Assembly (NCBI GenBank): GCA_014218235.1
Contig: CM024753.1
Location: 175,374,348-175,438,347 of the forward strand
From: Colocasia esculenta
Taxonomy: Eukaryota > Streptophyta > Magnoliopsida > Alismatales > Araceae
Reading direction: 5' to 3'
DNA length: 64,000 bases
The translations under genes were made by a program, and so were the position numbers. Shown here piece after piece: positions 44,768 through 58,900 of this stretch (position 1 is its first letter; the number at the start of each line of letters is the position of its first letter). The notes beneath the pieces are model-generated. The model searched no databases and was not told where the DNA came from. It saw only the letters and a list, made by a program, of their open reading frames with translations.

Positions 44768-47259
44768 TGCTAAGGAATAATGAAGTTCCTGATAAAAGGA
44801 CAACCAATTAACATTCTTGAACATATCATGATGATTTATGGATACGGGTATTTAGTCATAAACTAGCTTATTCCCAGTCTCTATCTATTCTCACCAGGTA
44901 CTATAAGTAATTTTTATGATCTAAGTTTCATGGGCATCTCTAAGTCTTGAGACATATAAGTACTATTTTGTTTCCTAGACTCTGATACCACTTAAGTCAT
45001 GTCCCGAGAATTACACAGTGGAAATATTAGATTAAATCGATATTCCGAGACGTGAACATCGGTAAATAAACCTCTAGCCAGTGAGCATTAGATGTGCAAC
45101 AACACAATCATAATAGGGCCCACATAATAAATGCAACTAAACTTTTATTCAATCTTCATAATATTTACTACAACTTCATGAACTTTCAACTACAATGACT
45201 CAAGAAAAGGGAAAATTACATGAGATTATACCTCCTCACTATCTACTACAGCAAACTAACTCCCAAAATAAACTAATATTAGACACTATGGGTTGAACAC
45301 GCTCTTCACTCAGACGCATTCCCATCCATGTCCTAGCCTTCATCTTCCACTTCAATGTCACCTAAGAGTTAAGAAGCAGGTAATGAGAAAACTAGCCCAG
45401 TGAGATTTATATCTCAATGTGCGGGCAATGATGTAAGTGATTAACATTTCAAAAACTAGGCATACACGATTATCAAGATATGTATGAACGATAAATCTCA
45501 TTAAACATGATACGCGAGCAAGATAGATTGAACAAGAGTGATTGAACAAGATCTAGAATGATATAACAAACAAGAACTAATAGTAGAGTAGTATGCACAA
45601 GCACACAGGATATCAATCGTTTGCAAGAACGCAGGATGGCCATATCATGCAAGCAAACAAGCATGCACGAGCAAAAACTTCTAACATGTAACAATAATCA
45701 GGCACGATGCCGTAATGTGCACTAAGGATCTATGCCACCTTGGAATGCACACTAGGACACGTGTATGTGGTTATGTATCTAGCATTCAACACGCAAGTAC
45801 TTCCAGTGCAAGTGCAATGCCAGTAACTATTATACCCCATGGTTAATAGTATATTTCTGACTCTCTGTCGATGGAGCTAGACTAGAGCCCTTGGACAATC
45901 GTCGTGTCCGATACACATCTCACTATTTCAAATGTAGATACCCACGGTCAATCATGGTCAATAACAAGAGTTTTAAGAAGTATACATTTCAATATCATGT
46001 TCATAATGATTTCAAGAAAAAGCAAGTCATGTGAACATGATTTCATGATGACAATAGTCAAGAGAGAATTTCGGTAGCATAACAGCACAATTTACACTTT
46101 TAGTGAAATCTTTACTTTAATAGTGTAACACCCCGAAAATTTAGAAAATTTAAAAGAAATATAGAAATAAATAATTTCTGTATTATCGAAATGGTAAAAC
46201 TTACGTACCACTATCGTACATGAGAGAAAACATTGAAAAAATTTGTAAAAATTATAAATCAACCCCAAACATTATCCCTAACTGTTCCACGAAGATATTC
46301 ATGCAACGAAAAATCCGATTGGCCAAGTGTACGTCACAATGTGACTAATTACCCAAATTAGGAAACTAAGTCGGAAAATCGTTAACGCGAAAAAATAACC
46401 CGACCATAAATTAAATAAATATATTGGAGAGACTTCCAACATCATAGATTAATGAACCATTAACAAAAAATTGGGCCAATGGATCACATTTGGCCCAAGA
46501 ATAAATTGGAGCAAGAAAATACCCAAATTTGTACCTGTAAATATGTGGTAATTAGGAAGGGCAAATTAGGGATTAAAAGAGTGCTATTAGCCAAGCATAG
46601 CAAGCCAAATCGTGGCCAACCATGCTTGGGACCTTCCTATGGTGTAGCTACTTCATTTGGGAGGAGAAATCCCAAGTTTTAGAAGGTGCCATGCAGAATT
46701 CGTAGGCCACCTTTCCTAGTCCCATTAGGGCATGGATTAAAACCTAAAGCTATAAGAAATTGCCACCAAACTTTTAGGGTAAGTTAGACATCGAGTTGGG
46801 GTCGTGAGGAGCAGAGCTAGGGCACAGAGGAGAGGAGAACGACTAGGGAAAATCGTGGTTCTTCCTCAACTTCGCTATACATCGACTAGGTTATTACGTC
46901 TCTTACATCCGTCGAAATGTAGGTGATTTCGGGCCAAGACTAAACGAAACTTGTACCATCATGTAGTGCTGCATGTCTAGTTTCATACGCACTTGATTTG
47001 CCCAATTTTTATGGTGTATACGTCGTGTCCTAAGTGTTTTCCCTAAGTCGCGCATGTTTAGGGCTTTTCGCATTCTTAATGTGTTGCATGTGATTTGAGA
47101 CCGAATTAGATCCAACCCACAACATGAAAGTCCTTATACTAGTTTTCCTCGTCATGTTTCATGTTGAAGGTTTTGTCTAAATGTTAGTAGATAGAGTGAT
47201 ATAAGCATGGTAAGAGGATCGCTGCTGGTTCTTACATTTTCGGGTTTTAGGTTTGAACC

Positions 47260-47640
47260 GCGTCCGGTCCAGGCGACGATTCCAGCGAGCCGACGCGATT
47301 CAGTAAATCGTGACCATTCAGTCCGACGTGATTCAACATCTGACCAGTCAACGGTCCGTGTGAGACTTCGCGCCGCGTGGGTTTCTGCGCCGGTCTGATA
47401 CTCGACGGGAAAACCCGACACGATTCTGCATGGTTTCCCGCTCAAAGTTTTTTTGCCAATTTTGATATTGTTATTTTAATGCATTTCATGAACGCGACGG
47501 GGTATCCCATCATGATTCAAGTTAAAAGGCGGCCAAGTAGGCCGACGCAATTTAGATTCTTCACATTTGGCCCTGTTTGATTGTACACCGTGTTCTGAAA
47601 AGCGTCTACTGTGTAGGACGCGATTCAAAGACCGACCCGA
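47260..47640. repeat. CpG-word cluster in the 5' LTR of the chromovirus
   Basis: GACGCGATTCAG, GACGTGATTCAAC, CGACACGATTC and GACGGGGTATCCC-like words recur over about 380 bp. The same cluster is in the 3' LTR at about 54950-55330, with CpG to TpG/CpA changes between copies. Confidence 0.65.
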
Positions 47641-49390
47641 GACTTTACTTTTTGGCTAGTCAGTCAGCATATTTAGTCTATTAGTCTGTAAGCATGTCAC
47701 TTACTGTGCATTGGCCTAAAAGAAATCAACCCACTTGAAATTGGTAACGACACGAATATGATTCTAATGTGTAACAAGTGATTGATCTTATGTTCATTTG
47801 ATTTTCTTCTTGTGATCTACCTTAATGTGAAATTGACATGATAAGAATATGATATGAATATGTGATGAATACATAATTAGAATGGACTTGTTTAGTTAAG
47901 TTTTCTATCATGATTTGTATGTGGGTTTTTCTTTATTTCTGTGCTTTCCGATGTTCCATTATTTGTTCATCAATTGCATACATGTTTAGGAAAGATCCGT
48001 GACACGTCACTTACACATTTGCACGATAGGCACACCCCTCTTGGGGAATTGGGAGCTCTCTGCCGTCATTCCGTATTGGCAGACTAGCGATCATTTCCCT
48101 ATCCTCCTACGACGTAGTAAGTCTCCGTACTCTATGGATTCCTCATAGAGACCGAGCTGGTTACACCATGAAGTACCCTGGAGATAGAGAGCACTTGTAC
48201 CGTGTACGATATGTTATTAGTCATCCTCTTGTTAAGACATTAATGAATTATGAAACATAAGATACGTCGTTATGTTGTCCAATTGATCTCTTGAGCTTTT
48301 ATCGTACCTTGACTCTATAAATGATCATGTCCATATTACCATGAGCTTGTTATTGAAATTTTGTGGCCATAATATGTATATATTTGATCGGCACAACGTG
48401 GGACTTCGGTCCATTTGACTAATGTCTGTGCAATAGGGGCCCTGTCTGATCCTGGGGAGGAGCGCCCCAACATACTTATAACCGTGGGAGTATGGACTTG
48501 TAGTGCTTGGCATGGCACTGACATGTGTGCAAGATTTGTGTGAAAGCGCCTTCGTTTGATATGATATGATAAGTTTGATATGATACGTCTGATCACGTGA
48601 ATACGTGATATCCGTGTGAATATGGCCATTCCTTTCGATATGATTCTATTCTTGAATTATTTGTTCATTGTATATGAAATTCGATATTTGATTTGATATG
48701 ATATTCGTTCTCTTCAGCTATTTGACTTGTTAGAAAAGCATTCATTATCATCATGTTCATGTTCTTATCCTGCCCATTTAAAATGTTAATCATGTGCCCA
48801 CACATTGAGATATAAATCCTACTGAGCTAGTTCGCTCACCCTATTATCCTGTCCATTTCAGGTAGTGATGAGGATCTCGTGGAATCCGATGGGGCAAGGC
48901 AAGAGTGAAGAGCACCCGTCTTAAGAGGAGTCGACATTTTAGGAATAGATATTTGAGTAGTCTATGTAATAGTGAAACTTTATCATGAAGTTTTATTTGA
49001 ATAATGGACCCTTCAGTTGGTTCTTCTTATGTAAGGTTGCAACTAGTGGATTGAAATGGAATAAAGAGTACTTTTGATGACAATCTTATGGTCTCAAATG
49101 TGTTGTTATGTTTAATTGTGACTCTGCGCTACTCAACTGTGATACATCAATTTGTATCGTTCACGTATCTCGGTATTTATTCTGCTACTAAATATCGGGG
49201 CGTGATAGTTGGTATCAGAGCCTGAAGTTTCAGGTCCAAGGAAATAGGAATATGAAATGAAACTAGATCACACGAGTCAAAATCTGTCATACCTAATGTG
49301 AGCTTGGGTAGAGCTATGGGAATAGGAGTCACATGTGTTATTTTTAGATGTCTAACTTATATTATTATCTTGAAGGTACTTATAACCTTA

Positions 49391-50330
49391 ATGGCCGATG
49401 AACGATCCCAGGCTAGAAACATGCAACAAACCTTACAAAACTTGACTCAGGCAATAATGTAAGCAACCCAAGGTGGGGGTAACCGTGGAGCCGATGATCT
49501 CCATCGAAATATATGAAGTATGGATCCACCTAGGTTTGAAGGAAGTACTAACCTGGATGTTGCTGAACACTGGGTCAAGGAAATTGAAAGGATATTCAGG
49601 GTCATGCAATGCATGGACCAAAACAAGGTACTGCTGGCAACTTTTCAATTGGAAAAGGATGCCAGGGCTTGGTGGGAGTCGGTTGAGGCGACTCTAGAAG
49701 GACAACAACTAGCATGGGCTCAGTTCATTGAACGCTTCAACACCAAGTACTTTTCTGAGAGAGTTCAGGAGCGGAAGGCAGCCGAGTTTGCGGCTTTGAA
49801 ACAGAGGGGACTGATTGTGGCCGAATATGAGGCCCAATTCTCTCGTCTATCCCGATATGCTGTGCACTTGATTGGGACAGAAAGAATGAAAGCAAAATGC
49901 TTTTTGAATTGCTTGAGGCCCCAATATATCACTCAACTAGAGCCAATGGACATTCAAACTTATGCGGACATGATAAAGAAGGCTCAATTATTGGAAGATG
50001 CCATGGAGACGGCTGAAAGAATCAAAGGGAAGTCTGTGAAGAGAGAGCAAGTGTCCACTACCGGAAGGTACCAACTGACCATTGGGAGGAAAAGGCCCAA
50101 TGGAGGTTTTACTGAATAAGCCGATAAGAAGCCGAAGGAATTAGGCAAGCAGTTGGTGGTGGCTAATGAGGAAAGATGCAAACATTGTGACAAAGCTAGT
50201 CACCAGTCTGAACAATGCTGGAGAGCACAAGGGAGATGCCTGCGCTGTGGAAGTCATGACCACAGGATTTCTGACTGCCCAATGCTGAAAGAACAAGCCC
50301 CTCAAGACAAGCGTCCGAATGGACAAAGGA
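49391..50330 (+). pseudogene. Gypsy gag
   Basis: ATG at 49391 (MADERSQARNMQQTLQNLTQ), with a stop soon after at about 49460. The main Gag body (MDPPRFEGSTNLDVAEHWVK, from 49520) includes the Retrotrans_gag region DARAWWESVEATL and FIERFNTKYFSERVQERKA. A stop at 50117-50119 is followed by two intact CX2CX4HX4C zinc knuckles, CKHCDKASHQSEQC and CLRCGSHDHRISDC (about 50177-50280). Confidence 0.9.
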
Positions 50331-53300
50331 GGCAAGGCCGCTTACAAGCTATTCAGGAGCCTAAAGCTGTGGAAGAAGGAGGTGTAGTTGAAGGTACACT
50401 TACTATTCTTTCCCATCCCGCATATGTTCTATTTGATACGGGAGCTACGCATTCCTTCAGATCTCAAACCTTGGTTGACACCTTGCTTGTGAAACATGTC
50501 CCCATGAAACCCAGAATAGTTGTGTCAACCCCGATTGGTCCTGGTACCAATCTTAGAAATCATTTGCCATCTAGTGAAGTGTTGATTGACACTCAAAATC
50601 TACCTGTAAATTTAATATGTATGGACATGGAGGGTTATGATGTGATACTAAGAGTAGACTGGTTGTCTGAACACGGGGCTAGTGTCAATTGTAAAAGAAG
50701 CCAGGTAACATTTAGTCATTTCCCAAAGCTAGTGTTCTCAGAAGATAGAAAACGTAGGAGACTGTCCCTCATCTCTGCACTACAAGCCAAAAGGATGATG
50801 AGGAAGGGTTGTATGGCCTTTTGGCTGCTGTTGTCATCGCAAAGAAGGAAGTCAAGATTGAGGACATCCATGTTGTCAGCGAGTACGCTGATGTCTTTCC
50901 CGAAAACTTGCCAGGAATTCCTCCTGAGCGAGAGGTCGATTTTACCATCGAGTTGATCCCTAGAGCAGCACTTGTATCTAGGGCACCATATAGAATGTCC
51001 CCCATAGAATTGAAGGAATTAAAAGAGCAACTGATAGAACTGCTGGAGAAAGGATTTATTCGACCAAGCACATCACCATGAGGTGCACCTGTCCTCTTTG
51101 TCAATAAGAAAGATGGGTCGATGAGGCTGTGTATAGATTATAGGCAATTAAACCAGTTAACCATTAAGAAAAAATATCCCCTGCCAAGGATCGATGAATT
51201 ATTTGATCAACTATCTGGAGTAAAATATTTCTCTAAGATAGATCTCAGATCCGACTATCACCAATTAAGGATCAAAGGAGAAGACATACATAAGACAGCC
51301 TTTCGAAGCAGGTATGGGCACTATGAATTTATTGTTATGCCTTTTGGACTAACAAATGCCCCTACAGTTTTCATGCAGTTGATGAATAGCATTTATCACC
51401 CATATCTTGATAAGTTTGTGGTAGTATTCATCGATGATATACTAATCTATTCCAAGACAAAGGAAGATCATGAGGAACATTTGAGGATTTCATTGCAAAT
51501 TCTGAGGGAGAATAAATTATATGCCAAGCTAAGTAAATGTGAATTCTGGCTTGAGGAGGTATCCTTTCTGGGGCATGTGGTAACCAAGGATGATATCCCT
51601 GTTGATCCATCAAAGGTTGACATTGTGTTGAAGTGGGAAAGATCGACAAGCGTCACAGAGATCAGGAGCTTTTTAGGATTAGCAGGATATTATCGAAGGT
51701 TTATAAAGGATTTCTCCAAGATTACAGTACCATTAACCAAGCTGACCCGGAAGGAAAATCCATTTGTGTGGACCGAGGAATGTGAAGAGAGCTTTAATAG
51801 CTTGAAGAAGTGTCTGACTACTGCCCCTATCCTCGCCTTATCCATTGAAGAGGGAGAATTTGAAATTTATTCAGATGCTTCTGGAACAGGTCTGGGATGT
51901 GTCTTAATGCAACAAAGGAAGGTAATAGCATATGCCTCAAGACAATTGAAGATCTATGAAGTAAATTACCATGTACATGACGTGGAATTAGCCGCAGTAG
52001 TGTTCGCCTTGAAGATTTGGAGGCATTACATTTATGATGAGCAATTCAAAGTCTTTTCTGACCACAAGAGTCTAAAATACCTATTCTCACAGAAGGAGCT
52101 TAACATGAGGCAAAGAAGGTGGTTAGAATATCTCAAGGACTTTGACTTTTCCATTCAATATCACCCAGAAAAAGCCAATGTGGTGGCAGACGCTCTATGT
52201 AGGCAACCTGGAGCTATGCTAGCTAGTATGATGTTGGGCGAATGTAAACTACTTGAACAGTTTGCAAGTCTGAATCTAGACATGGGAAGGAAGGAAAAAT
52301 AGATGATGATTTCCAATCTCCAAATACAATCCGATCTACTGACCGAAATCAAGGAGAAGTAGGGAGAGGATCCATTTTTAGTTGAGATTAGAGAAAAGCT
52401 AGAACAAAGACCAGATTTTTCTCTGGCAACTGATGGGAGGTTACTATTCCGATTATACTATGCTTACATGTCTCATCATGGGGAACTCAAGAAGAGATTG
52501 TTAAATAAAGCTCACAATCAAAGTACACGATCCACCCTAGATCAACAAAGATGTACCAAGACTTAAAAAGGTCGTATTGGTGGCCAAACATGAAGAGGGA
52601 TGTGGCCGATCATGTGTCATATTGTTTCACATGCATGAAAGTCAAGGCTGAGCATTTCCGAACAACCGGAGGATTGCTACCCCTAGAAATCTGGAATGGA
52701 AGTGGGATAGCATCGGCATGGACTTTATCATGGGATTGCCCAAGACTAGAGGTAGCATGGATGCAATATGGGTAATAGTTGATCGATTGACTAAGTCGGC
52801 TCATTTCTTGACGATTAAAAGTACCTGGTCAGTAGATGTGTTGGTTGCACTTTATGTTAAGGAAGTAGTCAGATTACATGGGGTTCCATCCACTATAATA
52901 TCTGATCGGGACCCTAGATTTACTTCACACTTCTGGAAGGGTTTACAAGCAGCAATGGGAACCAAACTAAATTTTAGTACTGCCTTTCATCCTCAGACTG
53001 ATGGACAAACTGAAAGAACTAATCAAATTGTGGAGGACATGCTTCGAGCTCTTGTATTAGATTTTAGAGGACGATGGGATGATCAATTGTACTTGATGGA
53101 GTTTGCATACAACAATAGCTATCAGGCAAGTATCAAAATGGCACTGTTTGAGGCCTTATATGGTAGGAGTTGCAAATCACCCCTTTGTTGGGAGGAGGTT
53201 GGAGAGAACCAATGGGTTGGACCCAACCTAATTGAAGCGACTATCAGGAAGGTTCAGATATCAGGGAACGTCTAAAGATAGCACAATCCAGGCAGAAGAG

Positions 53301-53781
53301 TTATACAGACAAAAGAAGGAGAGAGCTGGAGTTCCAAGTTGGCGATCATGTATTCTTAAAGGTCTCACCATCAAGGGGAATTCAAAGATTTGGGATCAAG
53401 GGAAAGTTGAGTCTCAAATTTATCAGACCTTTTAAAATCCTAGAAAGGGTTGATCAGGTGGAGTATAGACTTGCACTACCTCCACAACTGGCAAATGTGC
53501 ACAATTTATTCCATATATTCATACTGAGGAAGTATTTATTCAATGCCGACCACGTGATTAACCATGAGGACTTGGAGATTCGGGAGGACCTGACCTATGA
53601 AGAGAAGCCGATCAAGCTGCTGGATCGAAACTTTCAACGACTCAGGAATTGTACCATACTTATGGTGAAGGTCCAATGGAGTCGAGACGGAGTTACAAAT
53701 GCTACCTGGGAAATGGAGGAAAGAATGAAGAGAAACCACCCAAAACTATTCTCAGGTATGAAACTATACCATTATGTGTAA
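50331..53781 (+). pseudogene. Gypsy pol (PR, RT, RNase H, INT, chromodomain)
   Basis: Protease VLFDTGATHSF lies near 50428. A frameshift near 50795 precedes KIEDIHVVSEYADVFPENLP. A Trp-to-stop change at about 51079 interrupts RT (TSP*GAPVLF). RT has CIDYRQLNQLTIKKKYPLPR, LTNAPTVFMQLMN and the catalytic FIDDILIYSK (about 51427). The usual SGYHQ is SDYHQ. RNase H EIYSDASGTGLGCVLMQQ starts near 51862. Integrase has WVIVDRLTKSAHF, ISDRDPRFTSHFW and FHPQTDGQTERTNQ, with frameshifts near 52705 and 53270 and stops near 52300 and 52360. The C-terminal KVQWSRDGVTNATWE (about 53662) is chromodomain-like. Several independent breaks make it non-functional. Confidence 0.92.
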
Positions 53782-55446
53782 ATTTGGGGACCAAATTTTC
53801 TTAAGTGGGGGAGGATGTAACACCCCAGAAATTTAGAATATTTAAAAATTAGAAATAAATAATTTCTGTATTATCGAAATGGTAAAACTTACGTACCACT
53901 ATCGTACGTGAGAGAAAATATTGGAACATTTTGTGTAAAAATTATAATCAACCCCAAACATTATCCTTAAGTTTTCACGAAGATATTCGTGCAACGAAAA
54001 ATCCGATTGACCAGTGTACGTCACAATGTGACTAATTACCCAAATTAGGAAACTAAGTCGGTAAACTGTTAACGCGGAAAAATAACCCAACCATAAATTA
54101 AATAAATATGTTGGAGAGACTTCCAACATCATGGATTAATGAACCATTAAAAAAAATTGGGCCAATGGATCACATTTGGCCCAAGAATAAATTGGAGCAA
54201 GAAAATACCCAAATTCGTACCTGTAAATATGTGGTAATTAGGAAGGGCAAATTAGGGATTAAAAGAGTGCTATTAGCCAAGCATAGCAAGACAAATCGTT
54301 GCCAACCATGCTTGGGACCTTCCTATGGTGTAGCTACTTCATTTGGGAGGAGAAATCCCAATTTTTGGAAGGTGCCATGCAGAATTCGCAGGCCACCTTT
54401 CCTAGTCCCATTAGGGAATGGATTAAACCCTAAAGCTATAAGAAATCGCCACCAAACTTTTAGGTTAAATTGGACATCGAGTTGGGGTTGTGAGGAGCAG
54501 ATCTAGGGAGCAGGAGGAGAGGAGAACGGTTGGGGAAAACCGTGGTTCTTCCTCAACTTTGCTCTGCATCGACTGGGTTATTGTGTCTCTTACATCCGTC
54601 GAAATGTAGGTGATCTTGGGCCAAGACTAAACGAAACCTATACCATCTTGTAGTGCTGTATGTCTAGTTTCATACGCACTTGATTTGCCCAATTTTTATG
54701 GTGTATACGTCGTGTCCTAAGTGTTTTCCCTAAGTCACGCATGTTTAGGGCTTTTCGCATTCTTAATGTGTTGCATGTGATTCGAGACCGATATAGATCC
54801 AACCCACAACATGAAAATCCTTCTACTAGTTTTCCTCGTCATGTTTCATGTTGAAGGTTTTGCCTAAATGTTAGTAGATAGAGAGATATAAGTGTGGTAA
54901 GAGGATCGCTACTGGTTCCTGCGTTTTCGAGTTTTGGGTTTGAACTGCGTCTGATCCAGGCGACACGATTCCAGCACCTGGTATCAAGGCCGATGCGATT
55001 CAGTAAACCGTGACTGTTTAGTCTAACGTGATTCAACGTCTGACCAGTCAACGGTCCGCGTGAGACTTCGCGCCGCGTGGGTTTCTGCACCGGTCTGATA
55101 CGCGACGGGAAAACCCGACGCGATTCTGCATGGTTTCTCGCTCAAAGTTTTTCGCTGATTTTTATATTGTTATTTTAAGCATTTCATGAATGCGATGGGG
55201 TATCCCATCGCGATTCAAGTTAAAAGGCAGCCAAGTAGGCTGACATGATTTAGATTCTTCACATTTGGCCCTGTTTGACTGTACACCGTGTTCTGAAAAG
55301 CGTCTACTGTGTAGGACGTGATTTAGAGACTGACCCGAGACTTTACGTTTTGGCTAGTCAGTCATCATATTTAATCTATTAGTCTGTAAGCATGTCACTT
55401 ACTGTGCCTTGGCCTAACAGAAATCAACCCACTTGAAATTAGTAAC

Positions 55447-55921
55447 TGTTAGAGTGTGAAGCCTGAACTTTCAAATGTGGATCGGTTCGAACTTTCAAAT
55501 GTGGGGGGTCAAGGGGGGCAGCGCCCCCGAAAGCTAAATTTGGTTTATAGAAGAGACTGTGTCGACGCACTATTGACCTCAGGTTGACACAGGTTGAGGT
55601 GCGTCGACGCACCCATGAATCAGGTCGACGCACCCCGAGACAGACGACCGCATTTCTGAGTTAAGGGTGTTTTTGTCCTTGTAAATCTCGATTATGGCGC
55701 CCTAACCTCCCAGTATATAAAGTGGGGTGGATTCTCCATGTACTGTGATTATTCTGACACACATTATTGGATTCGCTGCTGTGGCCATGGACGTAGGAAG
55801 GCGTTGCCTCCAAACCACATAAATCTGGTATTCTTGTGTTCTTCTTCTCTCTTCTTTATTCTCTCCTCCAATCTCTACGTGTGAGTCGTGTGCCAGAGGG
55901 CTGCTGATTCGATCCCCAATA
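55447..55921 (+). mobile_element. Solo LTR nested in the 3' LTR of the chromovirus
   Basis: Comparison with the uninterrupted 5' LTR at about 47750 shows a 475-bp insertion. It starts TGTTAGAGTGTG and ends GATCCCCAATA. The flanks are GTAAC (55442-55446) and GTAAT (55922-55926), a 5-bp target duplication with one C-to-T change. A TATA box TATATAAA lies at 55714-55721. A 16-bp palindrome around GTCGAC lies at 55598-55613. There is no internal region, so it is a solo LTR. Confidence 0.85.
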
Positions 55922-58900
55922 GTAATGACACGAATATGATTCTAATGGGTAACAACAGATTGATCTTATGTTCATTTGATTTTCTTCTTGTGATCTACCT
56001 TAATGTCAAATTGACATGATAAGAATATGATATGAATATGTGATGAATACATGATTAGAATGGACTTGTTTAGTTAAGTTTTCTATCATGATTTGCATGT
56101 GGGTTTTCCTTTATTTATGTGGTTTCCGATGTTCCATTATTCGTTCATCAATTGCATACATGTTTAGGGAAGATCTGTGACACGTCACTTACACATTTGC
56201 ACGATTAGGCACACCCCTCTTGGGGAATTGGGAGCTCTCTGTCGGTCATTCCGTATTGGTAGACTAGCAATTTTTTCCCTAAGACCTTAGTAAGTCTCCA
56301 TACTCTATGGATTCTCTCATAGAGACCGAGCTGATTGTACCATGAAGTACCCTGGAGATAGAGAGCACTTGTACCATGTACGATCTGTCATTAGTCATCC
56401 TCTTGTTAAGACATTAATGAATTATGAAACATAAGATACGTCGTTATGCTGTCCAATTGATCTCTTGAGCTTTTATCGTACCTCGACTCTATAAATGATC
56501 ATGTCCATATTACCATGAGCTTGTTATTGAAATTCCGTGGCCATAATATGTATATGTTTGATCGGCACAACGTGGGACTTCGGTCCATTTGACTAATGCC
56601 TGTGTAATAAGGGCCATGTCTGGTCTTGGGGAGGAGTGCCCCAACGTACTTATAACTGCAGGAGTATGGACTTGTGGTGCTTGGCATGGCACTGACATGT
56701 GTGCAAGATTTGTGTGAATGTGCCTTCGTTTGATATGATATGATAAGTTTGATATGATACGTCTGATCACGTGAATACATGATATCTGTGAGAATATGGC
56801 CAATCCTTTTGATATGATTCTATTCTTGAATTATCTGTTCATTGTATATGAAATTCGATATTTGATTTGATATGATATTCGTTCTATTCAGCTATTTGAC
56901 TTGTTAGAAAAGCATGCATTGTCATCATGTTCATGTTCTTATCCTGCCCATTTAAAATGTTAATCATGTATATTAGTGCCCGCACATTGAGATGTAAATC
57001 CTACTGAGCTAGTTCGCTCACCCTATCATCCTATCTATTTCAGGTAGTGATGAGGATCTCGTGGAAGCCGATGGGGCAGGGAAAGAGTGAAGAGCACCCG
57101 TCTTAAGAGGAGTCGACAGTTTAGGAATAGATATTTGAGTAGTCTATGTAATAGTGAAACTTTATCATGAAGTTTTATTTGAATAATGGACCCTTCAGTT
57201 GGTTCTTCATATGTAAGGTTGTAACTAGTGGATTGAAATGGAATAAAGAGTACTTTTGATGACAATATTATGGTCTCAAATGTGTTGTTATGTTTAATTG
57301 TGACTCTGCGCTACTCAACTGTGATACGTCTATTTGTATCATTCACGCATCCCGATATTTATTCCACTGCTAAATATCGGGGCGTGACAAATAGCTTGGT
57401 TTCATAAGTATAAAGTCACAATCACGAGAAAGAGAAAGGAAGTGCATTCTATCTTCTGGGAACTTCAATGGTACAACCAACTCAGTTTCCAATAGGGAAT
57501 CTACGGAGTACGGAGAATTACGAAGGTCTTAGTGGAAAGGTCCCTAGTCTACCTGAACAGAATGTTCAGTAGAGAGTTTCCAATCCCCCAAGAAATGCTG
57601 CCAACTTTGCAATTGTGTAGTATAGAACATGCCTTAATATCACAATCCACTAGTTTAAAACAAGTGAAAAGTAAGTAACATAAAGACACAATATAGAACA
57701 ATCAATAACATTATAACAACATGTTCTTTTTGCATTTTAACATGATATATTTTCAGTTTATCAAGCTAGTACATCAAGATTAGTATAACAATGCGACGAC
57801 CCTCCTTATATCGGTACGATTATACCAATCCACATGGTATAGTGAGTCTCGTCACAGTGGGACATTTACCCAAGCACTAACACACATGATTGAGATGTTC
57901 ATAAATACAAATACAGAGTAGTGGAAGTAAAAGAACTACTTGTCATTTCATTTCATCATCCACATTAAACATGCATGATTCATATAACAATTTAAAGATC
58001 TAAAATCCACATAATAAAATACTAATTCCAAATTACAAAGCTTGTCCATAATTTCATAATGTTTCAATTACAATGCCTCAATTACATACTATGAAAGCAC
58101 AAAATGCTACAACGGTGACTCCACCAAGCTACTCTCCTCGCTCGGAGTCGCTCTCCACGGTCTCCTCCAAAGATGTAGGATCACCTACTAAACCGGTACG
58201 CTAAAGCAAGAGTGAGTCTAAAAGACTCAGCAAATAAACTCCATTCACATCATACATGCATACATCACAAGTAAGTCCTACATTCAATTTCATTACATCA
58301 AAACGTATAGCATGGTTGAAATAATGATAAGAAACAACCTGTCATGATATTTCTACATAATTCACAACACATGATACGCGGTTTATGTCATTCCAAAATA
58401 AAATACCTACCGCATGCTTTCTACTTATCTATCCACATGAGAGCTGCATTCATAATGTAAGCTACAACATGATAGCAATTTAGCATGGGGTTTTCACACA
58501 CATAAAAGGAAATGCTCCTAACATGGATTCTACATAATTTTTGCACATGTAAAACATTGTTATAAACACATTAAGGTTGCTGTTTTGACATGAGTCTAAC
58601 ATTTTCATATCATAAATCACAATTTCACATTCTAACACATGGGGTTCACATGTTCACATATTTGCACATTCTCATTGTTTACTTTTACACATTTCACATA
58701 TACACATGTTCACACTACACAATTTGCACATATACAAATTCACATTTTTCACATTTAGATGCCGTGACACATAGTCCAAACCACCACTAGAAGGACACAT
58801 TCACATCACATACACATAGACGCCACCTAGGCAACACAGTGACGGCTCTTGGTACTGCGCAGACCGGGAGAAGTACTCTCCACCCTAACCAGTGGTATTT

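Larger units (their letters stand above)
46124..57389 (+). mobile_element. Full-length Gypsy chromovirus (Tekay/Del-like)
   Basis: LTRs at 46124-49207 (3084 bp) and 53816-57389 (3574 bp, including a 475-bp nested LTR) start TGTAACACCCC and end GGGGCGTGAYA. A perfect 5-bp target duplication AATAG flanks the element (46119-46123, 57390-57394). The primer site TGGTATCAGAGC starts at 49210, and TTAAGTGGGGGAGGA precedes the 3' LTR. Domain order gag-PR-RT-RH-INT with a chromodomain-like end and LTRs over 3 kb suggests the Tekay/Del clade. LTR identity is high by eye but not perfect. The insertion target is LTR B of the gag-only element. Confidence 0.95.
40072..57791 (-). mobile_element. Gag-only Gypsy derivative (LARD-like), minus strand, containing a nested element
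   Basis: LTR copy A is 40072-43377. Copy B starts at 45000, is split by the element at 46124-57389, resumes at 57395 and is cut at 57791 by another insertion. Both copies start (plus strand) TGTCYRSR-ATTACACAGTG. The primer site TGGTATCAGAG lies on the minus strand at 44980-44990, and a polypurine tract precedes LTR A at 43378-43390. The internal region is only 1.6 kb and has gag but no pol. TTGTA (40067-40071) is the left target duplication; its partner lies outside the window. Confidence 0.85.
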
